64,000 nt of DNA from Campylobacter concisus (GCF_001891085.1 NZ_JXUP01000001.1:282239-346238), one strand, 5' to 3'; numbered from the stretch's first letter, positions 45,913-55,455 are shown. The notes: generated from the letters alone by a model not told the origin. A program made the numbers and translations.

Positions 45913-47409
45913 TTAGTCTTTTTTGCCTTTATTTAGGGATTTTAGCTTAGCATCCATATCAGCTGTAAGCATAGTAAAGACCTTATTTGTAAGCTCCTGA
46001 GTTAGATCCTTAGCCTCTTGCATTGTCTTTTGGCTAAATTCATTTAAGAGTTTGTCCGCTTTTTTCTTATCTTTTTTATAAAGTTTGACGTACTCATCTT
46101 CAAATTTAGCCTGTTTTACCGCCAACTCTTTTTCAAATTTAGCGTATGCCTCTTTTACCACTGGCGAATACTTCTCATAGTCAGTCATCACAAGGGTTTG
46201 AAGCTTTCTATAAACCCAGTATATCGAAGTGTCATCAGCGTCGTATGAGCCGTCTGAGTAGCCTTTTATAAAGCCATCAAGCCCCTCGTAATACGGCAAA
46301 TAAACGCTAAGATCAGCCATGCCAAGAGCTACGTAAGTCACACGGCCGATCTCTTTTGGTAGCCATGGGCGCACCTGCATGACGTGAGACTCGTATGTTC
46401 TAAAGACGCTTATGGCGCGGTAGACATTTTTCTTATCTTCGTCTTTGCTAGCGTAGTTATCAAACGCAGTGCCGTTGTAGTGGGCTCTCATTGCAGCTTT
46501 TAGATCTTCAACGCCTAATTTTTTCTCTGGTTTTAAAAATACTGGAAATTTCTGACCATCGGCGAAGTCTTGTTTTAGACTTGGGTTAAACATGCTTTGT
46601 ACCCAGCAAACGCGTGGGTAGTTGTAAGTCACATCTCTTTCATCATCCCTTGTATAAGCCTTTGTGAAGTTAAATTCGCCATCTTTTGCAGGGTCATAAG
46701 TCTTGTTATCAATCGCAAATTTAATGACGTCTTTTGCGCCCATGAAATTTGGATCATTCTCTTTATAGGCGTGAAGTCTGCCTTGGTTTGCAGTGACGAA
46801 ATACTCATCTGGAGCGATCTTTGTAGCGATCCACTTGTGACCTGTACCTGTTTCAAAGTACCAAAGCTCGTTTGCGTCAATAAATACTACGCCAAAGCCT
46901 TCTCCGGCGCCCTTTGTCTCAACTATCTCACCAAGAAGCTTAACGCCATCTTTTGCACTCTTCATACGTGGCAAAAGCACGTCTGGGATGTCATCTTCGG
47001 TGATACCGGTCTCTTCATTATATGGATCGATCTTTAAAAGCTCATCTTTTGCGTATATGGTCTCGGTGCCACTTAGTCCAACGCCAGCTTCATTGTAGCC
47101 GACAGCTCCGTGAAGTTTTGTGTGAGAATTTGCGATGGTTGTGTATCTCATGCCATCTTTTGGGAGCGGATATGTAAAGTCATTTGCGCCGTCATGCGCC
47201 TTTGAGCTGTGCATGCCAGTTTGATTTTTCGTAGCTGGATGTATCAAAAAGACTTGAGCTTTTATAGCCTTGCTATCTGCGCTCCTAGCGACCAGCATGG
47301 AGCCATCATTTGAAGCTTTATCTCCTACTAAAATGGTAGTGCATGCCAAGCTACTTGTGCCTAAAATCGCACTCATAGCAACGATTGATGCAAGAATTTT
47401 GCCTTTCAT
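45913..47409 (-). CDS. Secreted peptidase of family C69 (dipeptidase A-like)
   Basis: A 498-residue N-terminal nucleophile hydrolase. A signal peptide (SIVAMSAILGTSSLA) is followed at once by CTTILVGDKASNDGSMLVAR, the classic start of mature C69 peptidases, in which the exposed cysteine is the nucleophile. TIANSHTKLHGAVGYNEAGV, KGAGEGFGVVFIDANELWYF and YFVTANQGRL continue the family pattern. The C-terminus is lysine-rich and coiled. It probably trims peptides in the periplasm and may support amino-acid use in a bacterium that lives on peptides. Confidence 0.9.
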   Translation of the reverse strand: MKGKILASIVAMSAILGTSSLACTTILVGDKASNDGSMLVARSADSKAIKAQVFLIHPATKNQTGMHSSKAHDGANDFTYPLPKDGMRYTTIANSHTKLHGAVGYNEAGVGLSGTETIYAKDELLKIDPYNEETGITEDDIPDVLLPRMKSAKDGVKLLGEIVETKGAGEGFGVVFIDANELWYFETGTGHKWIATKIAPDEYFVTANQGRLHAYKENDPNFMGAKDVIKFAIDNKTYDPAKDGEFNFTKAYTRDDERDVTYNYPRVCWVQSMFNPSLKQDFADGQKFPVFLKPEKKLGVEDLKAAMRAHYNGTAFDNYASKDEDKKNVYRAISVFRTYESHVMQVRPWLPKEIGRVTYVALGMADLSVYLPYYEGLDGFIKGYSDGSYDADDTSIYWVYRKLQTLVMTDYEKYSPVVKEAYAKFEKELAVKQAKFEDEYVKLYKKDKKKADKLLNEFSQKTMQEAKDLTQELTNKVFTMLTADMDAKLKSLNKGKKD

Positions 47410-47561
47410 TATTTACTCCTTTAGTGAAATAAAATTTCTTTTTGTGATTATATGTAAATTTTAATAATTTAATTATAAATTTTAAAATTCTTTTAAGTTT
47501 AATGTAAATTTATTGCAAATTTTGTCTAAGTGAAATTTAAATTTTCTAAAGGTATTTTCGC

Positions 47562-47567
47562 TATAAT
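47562..47567 (+). promoter_or_regulatory. -10 box of the rpmI-rplT operon
   Basis: A perfect TATAAT, 45 bases before the rpmI start, preceded by the AT-rich -35 area usual in epsilonproteobacteria. A short palindrome (TACGCA-CT-TGCGTA) lies in the leader. Confidence 0.65.
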
Positions 47568-47611
47568 CCAAAACTTACGCACTTGCGTATAAAATTTCAA
47601 AAAGGATTAGC

Positions 47612-47803
47612 ATGCCAAAGATGAAAACCGTTCGCGGTGCTGCTAAGCGCTTTAAAGTAGGTAAAAATAAGATAAAAAGAGGCTCTGCTTTTAGAAGCCA
47701 TATCTTAACAAAAAAACCTAGTAAGCGTATGAGAGATTTGCGTGGCCCAAAATACGTGGACAGCACAAATGTCCCAGCCGTTCGCAAAATGCTCGGCGTA
47801 TAA
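47612..47803 (+). CDS. rpmI: 50S ribosomal protein L35
   Basis: A 63-residue basic protein: [20 protein letters not shown] is the typical L35 opening, followed by [29 protein letters not shown] provides the ribosome site. In many bacteria the order is infC-rpmI-rplT; here infC lies elsewhere (13784-14302) with thrS. A 100-base gap separates it from rplT. Confidence 0.97.
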   Translation: MPKMKTVRGAAKRFKVGKNKIKRGSAFRSHILTKKPSKRMRDLRGPKYVDSTNVPAVRKMLGV

Positions 47804-47903
47804 GCAGCTGTAGATTTAAGTTTTTGACAAAAAAGTCATTCAAACTCCCCCAAATTTAGGGGCAAGACTCACTTTGTGAGCGCCAATTTGTAAAAGGATA
47901 AAT

Positions 47904-48260
47904 ATGGCAAGAGTAAAAACAGGCGTAGTTAGAAGAAGACGCCATAAGAAAGTTTTAAAGTTAGCACGTGGCTTTTTCAGTGCTAGACACAAACATTTTA
48001 GAAAAGCTAAAGAGCAACTAGAGAGAAGTTTAGTTTACGCATACCGCGACAGACGCCAGAAAAAACGTGATTTCAGACGTTTATGGATCGTTCGTATCAA
48101 CGCAGCTTGCAGACTAAACGATATTAGCTATTCAAGATTTATCAACGGCTTAAACAAAGCTAAGATCGAACTTGATAGAAAAATTTTAGCTGATCTAGCT
48201 ATGAATGACGCGAAGACATTTGCGGCACTTGCAAAACAAGCAAAAGATGCTTTGAAATAA
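47904..48260 (+). CDS. rplT: 50S ribosomal protein L20
   Basis: A 118-residue protein: [20 protein letters not shown], then [20 protein letters not shown] and [21 protein letters not shown]20 binds 23S rRNA early in assembly and in other bacteria represses its own operon. AAAAGGATAAAT precedes the ATG. Followed by a strong terminator. Confidence 0.98.
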   Translation: MARVKTGVVRRRRHKKVLKLARGFFSARHKHFRKAKEQLERSLVYAYRDRRQKKRDFRRLWIVRINAACRLNDISYSRFINGLNKAKIELDRKILADLAMNDAKTFAALAKQAKDALK

Positions 48261-48268
48261 CACCTTTT

Positions 48269-48298
48269 CTCCGCTTCGGCGGAGATCTTCTTTTTTTT
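48269..48298 (+). terminator. rpmI-rplT terminator
   Basis: Perfect stem CTCCGC/GCGGAG around TTCG, followed by ATCTTCTTTTTTTT, a textbook intrinsic terminator. Confidence 0.92.
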
Positions 48299-48497
48299 AA
48301 ATTTCTATTCAAATTTTTATTAAAATTTATTTTTCGAGTTTTTAACTTAGTTATTTTGTATTCAAATTTCAAATTAAAGCCACTATAAAAATTTTACTTC
48401 ATCAGCTAGGTGCAAATTTAATAATATAAATTTGAAAAATTTGCTTACCATTACTAGCCAAACTAACCAAGTGTAAGTATAAAACTTGCTCTAAAAA

Positions 48498-49241
48498 CTA
48501 AATTTCAATACTCGTATCAAAGCAGTGTTTCACCGCTCCACTAAATAAAATTTTGCCGCTTTCTAGTCTAAGGCCAAGCTCCTCGCTACTTTTTGGATAG
48601 ACTTTTAGGCATTGCGCTGCGTTTAAATTTAAAGTAGCGCCGTAAAAGCAAGCCGCCATGCCAGTGCCACAAGCTAGCGTCTCGTCCTCTACACCCCTTT
48701 CGTAGGTTCTAACCTTTAAAACTTCGCCCTCAAATTTGGCTAAATTTACATTTGCGTTGTACTTTTGACGAAGCGCCCTGCACTCTTTGACGTCAAATTC
48801 ATCTAAATTTTGCGTGAAATTTACAAGATGAGGCACGCCAGTATCGTAAAAATACCAAGTTTTGCCGTTTTCATTTAGTGGCTCGCTTAAAATTTTTGGA
48901 CTTGTTAGCACAACCTCGACGCACTCACCTTTCACATTTGCCATCACCTCGCCGCTACCAGTTAGCAAGGCAAATTCGCTCGATCTTACGAGGCCATTTA
49001 GATAGGCATATCTAGCAGCCGCGCGTGAGCCGTTGCCACACATAGCAGCATAGCTTCCGTCGCTGTTGTAAAACTCCCATTTCACGCCCTTTTCGTAAGG
49101 CAAAAGTACGATGAGCCCATCAGCTCCCACGCCGTTTGTTCGGCTACAAATTTGCCTTGCTAGCTCACTTCTATCTTTGCTCAAAAATGTATGAAATATG
49201 ACAAAATCATTGCCACTAGCGTTGTACTTTGACACTTGCAT
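48498..49241 (-). CDS. dapF: Diaminopimelate epimerase
   Basis: A 247-residue PLP-independent epimerase that turns LL- into meso-diaminopimelate for peptidoglycan and lysine. The two catalytic cysteines are in YAAMCGNGSRAAARYAYL and TLACGTGMAACFYGA; the start KYNASGNDFVIFH is typical. Slightly shorter than the E. coli enzyme (274). It is followed downstream by about 240 bases of AT-rich DNA. Confidence 0.95.
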   Translation of the reverse strand: MQVSKYNASGNDFVIFHTFLSKDRSELARQICSRTNGVGADGLIVLLPYEKGVKWEFYNSDGSYAAMCGNGSRAAARYAYLNGLVRSSEFALLTGSGEVMANVKGECVEVVLTSPKILSEPLNENGKTWYFYDTGVPHLVNFTQNLDEFDVKECRALRQKYNANVNLAKFEGEVLKVRTYERGVEDETLACGTGMAACFYGATLNLNAAQCLKVYPKSSEELGLRLESGKILFSGAVKHCFDTSIEI

Positions 49242-49289
49242 TATTTTTCCTTTAAAATTGCTCTACTCTTTTGCTAAATTTATATAAAC

Positions 49290-49886
49290 TCAGCCATAAA
49301 TTTGCCTTAGAAATTTCTCTAGTTCTTGCTCTAAATTTTCTTTATCGCCACTATTATCTATTATAAAATTTGCCTTTTTTCGCTTTTGCTCGATATCCAT
49401 CTGAAGCTCTACTCTAGCTTTTGCTTCATTTAAGCTTAGCCCATTTCGGTTCATTAGGCGGCTTAGCAAAAGCTCTTTTGGTGCGTAAATCACGGCAACA
49501 TTTTTAAACTCAGCGTAGCGATCCTCTTTTTCAAAAAACAAAGGGATATCGACAAAATAAACCTGCTCCAAGCACTCAAGTTTCGTAGCGCGAGATAAAA
49601 TTTCTTCCTTTATCTTTGGATGCAAAATTTGCTCTAAAATTTTTAATTTTTTTGGATCATTAAAAACAATGGCACCAAGTTTTTGACGATCGATCTTACC
49701 AGCTTCGTCTAAAATTTGCTCGCCAAAAAATTCCACTATCTCACATTTACAAATTTCAAGCTGTTCATGAGCGATCACGTCCGCATCAATCACGCTAAAG
49801 CCTCGTTCTTTTAGTAAATTTATAGCCGTGCTTTTACCGCTAGCGATCGAGCCTGTGATGACATAAGCGTTTGGAAATTTCTGCAA
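49290..49886 (-). CDS. coaE: Dephospho-CoA kinase
   Basis: The last enzyme of coenzyme A synthesis. AYVITGSIASGKSTAINLL is the P-loop (GxxxSGKS), SVIDADVIAH the substrate-binding Asp segment, and LHPKIKEEIL and FVDIPLFFEK continue the fold. I chose the TTG at 49886 (198 residues) since GGAGCGAG lies just upstream; another TTG at 49925 is open but has no ribosome site. It lies 48 bases from dapF and diverges from purM. Confidence 0.92.
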   Translation of the reverse strand: MQKFPNAYVITGSIASGKSTAINLLKERGFSVIDADVIAHEQLEICKCEIVEFFGEQILDEAGKIDRQKLGAIVFNDPKKLKILEQILHPKIKEEILSRATKLECLEQVYFVDIPLFFEKEDRYAEFKNVAVIYAPKELLLSRLMNRNGLSLNEAKARVELQMDIEQKRKKANFIIDNSGDKENLEQELEKFLRQIYG

Positions 49887-49966
49887 ACTCGCTCCATTTT
49901 TGAAAATTGATGACAATTTTAGCAACTTTTGGCTAAAGTTTTAAAAAATTACAAAAAAGGGCAAAG

Positions 49967-50950
49967 ATGATAAGCTATAAAGATGCTGGAGTGGATATAG
50001 ATGCTGGAAATAGCTTTGTTGAGGCGATAAAGCCTTTCGTAAAATCTACACAGACACCAAACGTTATAGGTGGCATTGGGTCATTTTCAGGAGCGGTCAG
50101 ACTACCAAGCGGATATAAAAATCCTGCCATTTTAGGTGCGACTGATGGCGTTGGCACGAAGCTTCGCCTAGCTATCGACGCTAAGAAATTTGACGGCGTG
50201 GGTGAGGATCTAGTCGCAATGTGCGTAAATGATCTCATCTGCAACTTCGCCACACCACTCTTTTTCCTCGACTACTACGCGACTGCAAAGCTTGAGATAG
50301 AGAGTGCCAAAGAGGTAGTAAAAAGCATCGCAAATGGCTGCAAAAAGGCACAATGTGCGCTTATCGGCGGTGAGACAGCCGAGATGCCATCGATGTATGA
50401 AAAAGGCGACTTCGATCTTGCTGGATTTGCCGTTGGTATCGCTGAGGCTGATGAGATCGACAGGAGCAAATTTGTAAAATCTGGTGACGTTTTAGTCGCA
50501 CTTCCAAGCAGTGGTCTACACTCAAATGGCTTCTCTCTTGCAAGAAAAGTGGTAAGCGAGCTTGGACTAAAATTTGATGAAAAAGTAGGCGATAAAAAGC
50601 TCATCGACGTGCTTCTTGAGCCAACTAGAATTTACGTTAGCGACTTTTTAAGATTAAAAGATAAGATTACGGCAATGGCTCACATCACCGGTGGTGGCAT
50701 AGTTGAAAACTTACCTCGCGTCTTTCCTGCTGAGCTTGGTGCAAAGGTGCAAAAAAGCGCTATAAAAACGCCTGAAATTTTTAAAATCATCGCTCAAAAA
50801 GTAGAAGAAAGCGAGATGATGAGAACCTTTAACATGGGCGTTGGCATGATATTGGTTGTGCCAAAAGAAAACGTAGATGCTGTCCTAGCTAATAGCGATG
50901 GCTACGTGATCGGTGAAGTAGTAAATGGCAAAGGCGTAGAGCTAATTTAA
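49967..50950 (+). CDS. purM: Phosphoribosylformylglycinamidine cyclo-ligase
   Basis: A 327-residue AIR synthetase of purine synthesis. ISYKDAGVDIDAGNSFVEAI opens it; ATDGVGTKLRLA, GGETAEMPSMYEKGDFDLAG and HITGGGIVENLPRVFP are the family blocks. AAAAAAGGGCAAAG is the ribosome site. Its stop overlaps the ATG of the next gene (TAATG), so at least three genes form one operon. Confidence 0.97.
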   Translation: MISYKDAGVDIDAGNSFVEAIKPFVKSTQTPNVIGGIGSFSGAVRLPSGYKNPAILGATDGVGTKLRLAIDAKKFDGVGEDLVAMCVNDLICNFATPLFFLDYYATAKLEIESAKEVVKSIANGCKKAQCALIGGETAEMPSMYEKGDFDLAGFAVGIAEADEIDRSKFVKSGDVLVALPSSGLHSNGFSLARKVVSELGLKFDEKVGDKKLIDVLLEPTRIYVSDFLRLKDKITAMAHITGGGIVENLPRVFPAELGAKVQKSAIKTPEIFKIIAQKVEESEMMRTFNMGVGMILVVPKENVDAVLANSDGYVIGEVVNGKGVELI

Positions 50951-51207
50951 TGCAAGAAAATAGCAAAAAATACTTGCTAAAGACCAAAAATAAGAGCTTT
51001 TTTGATCTTAACATTTATGAATATATAGGCTGTATTGGCGTGCTAGAAATTGATATCAAAAAACTTGATCTCTATAATCACTGGTGCAATGTCTCACGTG
51101 GCTCAACTATGCTTTGCGTCACGCATGATAGCGGCGAGAGTGACAACCTAGTCTATCTATATGACTGGGAGAAATTTAGCCATATCTACATAAATACAGG
51201 AAATTGA
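50950..51207 (+). CDS. Small hypothetical protein
   Basis: An 85-residue soluble acidic/aromatic protein with no family I recognise. It starts in the stop of purM and is followed, one base after its own stop, by the RDD gene, so it is translated from the same mRNA. Features: two cysteines far apart (CIGVLEIDIK and NHWCNVSR), many tyrosines, and a WEKF end. No signal peptide or membrane span. Confidence 0.65.
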   Translation: MQENSKKYLLKTKNKSFFDLNIYEYIGCIGVLEIDIKKLDLYNHWCNVSRGSTMLCVTHDSGESDNLVYLYDWEKFSHIYINTGN

Positions 51208-51208
51208 G

Positions 51209-51631
51209 TTGGCAAAGCAAAAGGCAAAAATCGCACCTATTTGGGCTAGAGTAAAGGCCTTTATCATCGATCTTTTTATCATCGGTATGCCGATATTTTA
51301 TGCGACAACATATATTGTGCTTGATGGCAAAGAGGCATTTTTGCATAATCAAATTGCCATTTTTGGTGCAAATAGCCTGATCTCACTTATAATGTGCCTT
51401 TTTTTTAGCATAAAAGCACAAACTCCGGGCTACAAAGCACAAGAAATTTATCTAATAAACCTAAAAACCGGTAGAAAACTAAGCTTTTTTCACACCATCT
51501 TGCGCCAAATTTGCTTTGCCTTTGCTGGCTTTAGCATACTTGGACTTTGCCTTTGTTTCTTTAGAAAAGATAAACTAAATCTGCACGACATCATCACTCA
51601 CTCAGCTGCCGTGCAAAGATCAGAGGGATAA
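51209..51631 (+). CDS. RDD-family membrane protein
   Basis: A 140-residue protein with three membrane spans of the RDD family: ARVKAFIIDLFIIGMPIFY (the R..D pattern of the family), then SLISLIMCLFFSI, and FAFAGFSILGLCL; DKLNLHDIITHSAAV closes it as in many RDD proteins. Start is TTG at 51209 with AGGAAATTG upstream. RDD proteins are of unknown function, some linked to ion homeostasis. Confidence 0.82.
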   Translation: MAKQKAKIAPIWARVKAFIIDLFIIGMPIFYATTYIVLDGKEAFLHNQIAIFGANSLISLIMCLFFSIKAQTPGYKAQEIYLINLKTGRKLSFFHTILRQICFAFAGFSILGLCLCFFRKDKLNLHDIITHSAAVQRSEG

Positions 51632-51635
51632 ATTT

Positions 51636-52370
51636 TTACTTAGCTCCATGCCAAAGTAGGCGATTTTTACCAAGTTTTGTATCTATGCTCTCTTTTATGA
51701 TAGAGCAAATATACTCTTTTGAAAGTTGTATAGACTCCTCTAAGCTCTTGCCCTTTGCTAAAAAGCAAGCAAGTGCAGTTGAAAAGCTACAACCAGTCCC
51801 ACTCATTACAAGCGGATTAACAAGTGGGGTTTTAAAATTTCTTAGCGAACCATCTTTTTTATAAAGTGTGTCTATACTACTATCTTCGCTGATATGTTTC
51901 TTTACGATAACATCACAAGGCAAATCTTTATATTCATCACCAAAAAGCACATTTGCCTCATCTAAATTTGGAGTAGTTACCGTAGCTAAGCTCATTAGCT
52001 CTTTTAGCTTTGCCACCGCACTATCTTTTATAAGCTTGTGTCCGCTTTTTGAGACGCAAACTGGATCAAGCACTACTTTGGTATTTTGAGTTAGTAAAAA
52101 CTCACGCACTACTTCCATAATCTCTTCACTAAATAACATGCCTATCTTAATCGCATCAAAGCTAAATTCTTCTGCAAGCGTATTTAGCTGATCTTTGACA
52201 AAACTAGGTTCTAAGCAAACTACACTCTTTACAGCATCCGTAGTCTCAGCGACCAAAGAAGTTACCGCTGTTGTACTATAACAATTAAGCCTAGCACATG
52301 TTTTTATATCTGCTTGAAGCCCAGCTGTGCCACTATTACAAGAGCCTGCGATGATTAGAATTTTTTTCAT
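51636..52370 (-). CDS. thiD: Hydroxymethylpyrimidine / phosphomethylpyrimidine kinase
   Basis: A 244-residue ribokinase-like enzyme that phosphorylates HMP to HMP-PP for thiamine synthesis. IAGSCNSGTAGLQADIKTCA is the N-terminal pattern (usually SGGAGIQAD), FDAIKIGMLFSEEI and VLDPVCVSKSGHKLI follow, and MSGTGCSFSTALACFLAKG is the anion hole with the catalytic cysteine region. A little shorter than usual. It converges with the RDD gene and no other thi gene is near. Confidence 0.9.
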   Translation of the reverse strand: MKKILIIAGSCNSGTAGLQADIKTCARLNCYSTTAVTSLVAETTDAVKSVVCLEPSFVKDQLNTLAEEFSFDAIKIGMLFSEEIMEVVREFLLTQNTKVVLDPVCVSKSGHKLIKDSAVAKLKELMSLATVTTPNLDEANVLFGDEYKDLPCDVIVKKHISEDSSIDTLYKKDGSLRNFKTPLVNPLVMSGTGCSFSTALACFLAKGKSLEESIQLSKEYICSIIKESIDTKLGKNRLLWHGAK

Positions 52371-52440
52371 CGTTTTCCTTTAAAATTTTTGGCTTATTAT
52401 AGAGGATATTATATAAATTTGAGTTTTTTGAAAACAGAAG

Positions 52441-52465
52441 AAATTTGAGCAAAAAGCTCAAATTT
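52441..52465 (-). terminator. Terminator after the retention-module gene
   Basis: AAATTTGAGC pairs with GCTCAAATTT around AAAAA; on the minus strand CTTCTGTTTTC follows. The arm directly follows the stop codon of the gene. Confidence 0.75.
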
Positions 52466-53033
52466 ATGAAAGTTTATTTAAGTCGTTATCGATATCTATA
52501 TATATCGTAGTTGCGTTAAGATTTGTATGCTCAAAGCTAGTATCTACCTGCTTATCACTCTCTTTATGTTCATTCATTTTAGCTAAAAGATCATCTTCTC
52601 TTAATCCATGCTCATTTACTAAATTTGGATCTATTTCATTAAAACTAATATTTACGCTAGCCTCATCATTTGGCTCTTCTTGCTCTAAATTGGTTGCGCT
52701 AAGAATATCATCTACTTTTTCATTTATATGATCTAAAATCGATACATAATCATTGCCAAGAAGTGCTTTAAACAATGCGTCAGTATCTATGCTAGACTCA
52801 CCAATATCATCACTTACTACGCTACTATCTAGCCAAAGAGTATCGTATCCGTTTATTGATATATCTTGTCCATCATTCGCAGTGATTGTAATGCTTGAGC
52901 TTTCACTCTCGCCCTTTATAGCCTCTCCGATATATACTTTATCATTTACGTCTAAAACTCTTACATGATCATTTTGGTCTATCGCTACAACATCAGATGA
53001 AACACTTTTAACTATACCAGCTACTGCTGCCAT
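52464..53033 (-). CDS. Orphan LapA-type retention-module protein
   Basis: A 189-residue acidic protein whose first ~110 residues look like the N-terminal retention module of LapA-family adhesins: VAGIVKSVSSDVVAIDQNDH, then VRVLDVNDKVYIGEAIKG, SITITANDGQDISINGYDTLWLD and DTDALFKALLGNDY. In giant adhesins this module plugs the type I secretion channel and is followed by thousands of residues of repeats. Here the protein stops after an acidic tail (ATTIYIDIDNDLNKLS) with no repeats or RTX signal. It could be a truncated adhesin or a small relative. A similar but longer module is at the right edge of the window. Confidence 0.65.
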   Translation of the reverse strand: MAAVAGIVKSVSSDVVAIDQNDHVRVLDVNDKVYIGEAIKGESESSSITITANDGQDISINGYDTLWLDSSVVSDDIGESSIDTDALFKALLGNDYVSILDHINEKVDDILSATNLEQEEPNDEASVNISFNEIDPNLVNEHGLREDDLLAKMNEHKESDKQVDTSFEHTNLNATTIYIDIDNDLNKLS

Positions 53034-53123
53034 CTTTATTCCTTATTTTTATTTGTCCGTATTTTAGTATATTTAATTACTTTTGTATATTGTACTATGG
53101 TACAAGGTGGCGATAATTCCAAA

Positions 53124-53804
53124 TCATTCAGATTTTGTGATTAAAATATATCCACTCTCGCTGATGTTTTTAAATTTCACGCCAAGCTCGCGTTTTAGGC
53201 GAAGTATCACATTTTGGATAGCCGCCTTGCTAACATCGCTTTCATAGACAAATTCTTCTATCATCTCATAAGTAACTAGCTTATTTAGGTTATAAGCAAA
53301 GAGCCAAAATATCTTATTTTGCAAAAAGCTAAGATAAATTTCAATGCCGTTTTTATAAATTTTCTCTCTTTTTAAATTTATACTCACCTCATCGCTTAAA
53401 TAGACTAGCTTTTCATCTCGTTCAAAACTTAAACTAATAAGCATTGCTCTAAGATCCTTCATATCAATAGGCTTTTTTAAAAAAAGCATCGCCCCTTCCT
53501 CCATACTTTTTATCAAATTTTCATCGCTATCATAAGAGGTAAAGACGATAAATTTTTGGTGCGGTTTTGTACGCTTCATCTCATTCATCATCTCAAAGCC
53601 ATTAAGTACTGGCATGTGAATATCGCTCATCACAATATCAAAGCCTTGCTTTTTAAATTTCTCTACGCCATCTTGTCCATTGCAAGCACCAATTACCTGT
53701 TCGCAATAAGGTTTAAGCCCGCTAATAATAAGCTCTCTTGCCATATCGTCATCTTCAACTACCAAGACGGACGTCTTTTTTAAAATTTCTAAGACTTCTT
53801 GCAT
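53124..53804 (-). CDS. Two-component response regulator (OmpR-like)
   Basis: A 226-residue protein with an N-terminal receiver domain (VLVVEDDDMARELI acidic pocket; DIVMSDIHMPVLNGFEMM with the phosphorylated Asp; FVVFTS-type threonine near residue 90; KKPIDM with the conserved lysine) and a C-terminal winged helix (EEFVYESDVSKAAIQNVILR, then NISESGYIL). It pairs with the kinase that starts right before it (2-base gap). Targets are unknown; the neighbouring retention-module gene is a possible one. Confidence 0.92.
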   Translation of the reverse strand: MQEVLEILKKTSVLVVEDDDMARELIISGLKPYCEQVIGACNGQDGVEKFKKQGFDIVMSDIHMPVLNGFEMMNEMKRTKPHQKFIVFTSYDSDENLIKSMEEGAMLFLKKPIDMKDLRAMLISLSFERDEKLVYLSDEVSINLKREKIYKNGIEIYLSFLQNKIFWLFAYNLNKLVTYEMIEEFVYESDVSKAAIQNVILRLKRELGVKFKNISESGYILITKSE

Positions 53805-53805
53805 T

Positions 53806-55455
53806 TTAGTCCTTTAAATTTATATCAAAACTTAGCTCAAACACCGTTGGCTTTGCGTTATTTACGAGTCTTACGTCGCCATTTAGCTTTTCTTGCGCTA
53901 GCTTTTTAGCAAAATAAAGTCCTATGCCATTTCCTTGCTTTTTGGTGGTATTTAGCCAAGTAAAAATTTTCTCACTCATTTGCTCGCTTACGCCATTTCC
54001 ATTGTCATAAACTCCGATGTAGCACTTATCTTCAAAGCTTCTAAATTTTATCTCGATGATACGCTTTAGTGGCTCATCTTTGTAGCTTTCGACAAGTGAG
54101 TCTTTTGCGTTGTGTATTAGGATTAGCAAAATTTGTTGGATTATATTTTCTATCTGACGAACTTTTTGTTCATTAAAGCCGCTAAATTTTACACTAACAT
54201 TTGCACGGCTTAGCTCTGTATGCATGAGAGTTATTAGATTTTTAATGCTTGTTTGTATCTCAAATTCGCTCACATTTTCAGCGCTTTTGTAAAAATTTCT
54301 AAAAATTTCAATAGTACTTGAAAGAAGTTTGACCGAGCTTTGTCCTTTTTCAAGTAAATTTATTAGCTCCTCGTCGCTTAATTTACCTTCTTTTTTTAAC
54401 ATTATACACGAGCTTAGCATTAGTTTTAGCGAATTTACAGGCTGAATGAATTGATGATTGATACCACTTATTAGCTCGCCGGCCTCACTCATTTTGGCTC
54501 TATGAGTTAGCAATGTTTCATACTCATCTTGTATCTTTTTTATCTTGTTATACATAAAATTATGAAGAATATTTGCTAAAAATGTGAGCGCAACGAAGGC
54601 AAAGAGCAAGCTTAGAGCATTCTTTAAAGCTTCTTTTGTTAAAGCTGAAATTTCCTCTTCATTATTTGTGCCAGCTCCTATGAACCAATTTATCGTTGGT
54701 ATCTCAGCTACTTGGATTAAATTTTGTCCTATTTTTAAGCTTGTAATGTCTTCATCTTTTAAAAACAACTCTTTAAATTTCTCCTCGATCTCTTTTTTTA
54801 AAGCAAGATCAGGTATCGATGTTAAAATTTCACCGCTATGAGTCACCAAAAATGAGTAAGAATTTGGCGCAAGACTAAAATTTTTAATGCTATTAAAGAT
54901 ATTTTCTATACGCACGACGCCACAAAGTGCTGCTTTAAATTTCGCTTGTTTTGTGACTGGAACGCATAAATTTAGAGTTGAGCCTTTTAAAATTTTATGT
55001 TTTTGCATGAAATTTACGCTTGGGGTATTTGTATTTTTTGTTTCGACATACCAGATAAGCCCTGCTCTTTCGCTCTTTGGCATAACTTCTTCTAAAATTT
55101 TCTCTCCATCTACAAAAATTTCTCCATCATCCCTTAAAAGCTGCATTAGATCAAATTCTTTCGCGTTTTGCTTAAAGAGCTTTATAAAGCCAGCTATCTT
55201 TTCATCGTCATCTACGATGTCTGCATTTTGTATAAATTTTGACGCACGAATGAGTGAATTTATACGCTCATCAAGCCAAATTTGAAAGTTATTTACGATA
55301 TTTTTGCTAACTGCTATGTTATTTTTATCAGATAGCTCTATGATTTTCTCTTTTGCATTGCTATAAATATTTAGCCCAAGAAGTATTACAAAAAGGCTAG
55401 CAAGCAAGATGATGGCGTAGATTTTAATATTTTGTGATTTTAAATTAATACCCAT
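53806..55455 (-). CDS. Membrane sensor histidine kinase with periplasmic Cache-type domain
   Basis: A 549-residue kinase. Two membrane spans (about 12-32 and 285-305) bracket a large periplasmic domain of Cache type, with WLDERINSLIRASKFIQNAD, LIWYVETKNT and GVVRIENIFNSIK. The kinase core has the H-box GINHQFIQPVNSLKL, N-box LLILIHNAKDSL, and G-boxes YIGVYDNGNGVSE and QGNGIGLYFAKKLA. Cache domains bind small ligands, often amino or organic acids. Partner of the response regulator just downstream. Confidence 0.92.
   Translation of the reverse strand: MGINLKSQNIKIYAIILLASLFVILLGLNIYSNAKEKIIELSDKNNIAVSKNIVNNFQIWLDERINSLIRASKFIQNADIVDDDEKIAGFIKLFKQNAKEFDLMQLLRDDGEIFVDGEKILEEVMPKSERAGLIWYVETKNTNTPSVNFMQKHKILKGSTLNLCVPVTKQAKFKAALCGVVRIENIFNSIKNFSLAPNSYSFLVTHSGEILTSIPDLALKKEIEEKFKELFLKDEDITSLKIGQNLIQVAEIPTINWFIGAGTNNEEEISALTKEALKNALSLLFAFVALTFLANILHNFMYNKIKKIQDEYETLLTHRAKMSEAGELISGINHQFIQPVNSLKLMLSSCIMLKKEGKLSDEELINLLEKGQSSVKLLSSTIEIFRNFYKSAENVSEFEIQTSIKNLITLMHTELSRANVSVKFSGFNEQKVRQIENIIQQILLILIHNAKDSLVESYKDEPLKRIIEIKFRSFEDKCYIGVYDNGNGVSEQMSEKIFTWLNTTKKQGNGIGLYFAKKLAQEKLNGDVRLVNNAKPTVFELSFDINLKD

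Noticed and set aside
47574..47590. Palindrome TACGCA-CT-TGCGTA in the rpmI leader as an operator
   Set aside because: It is short and its loop is too small for a hairpin; no second copy was found.
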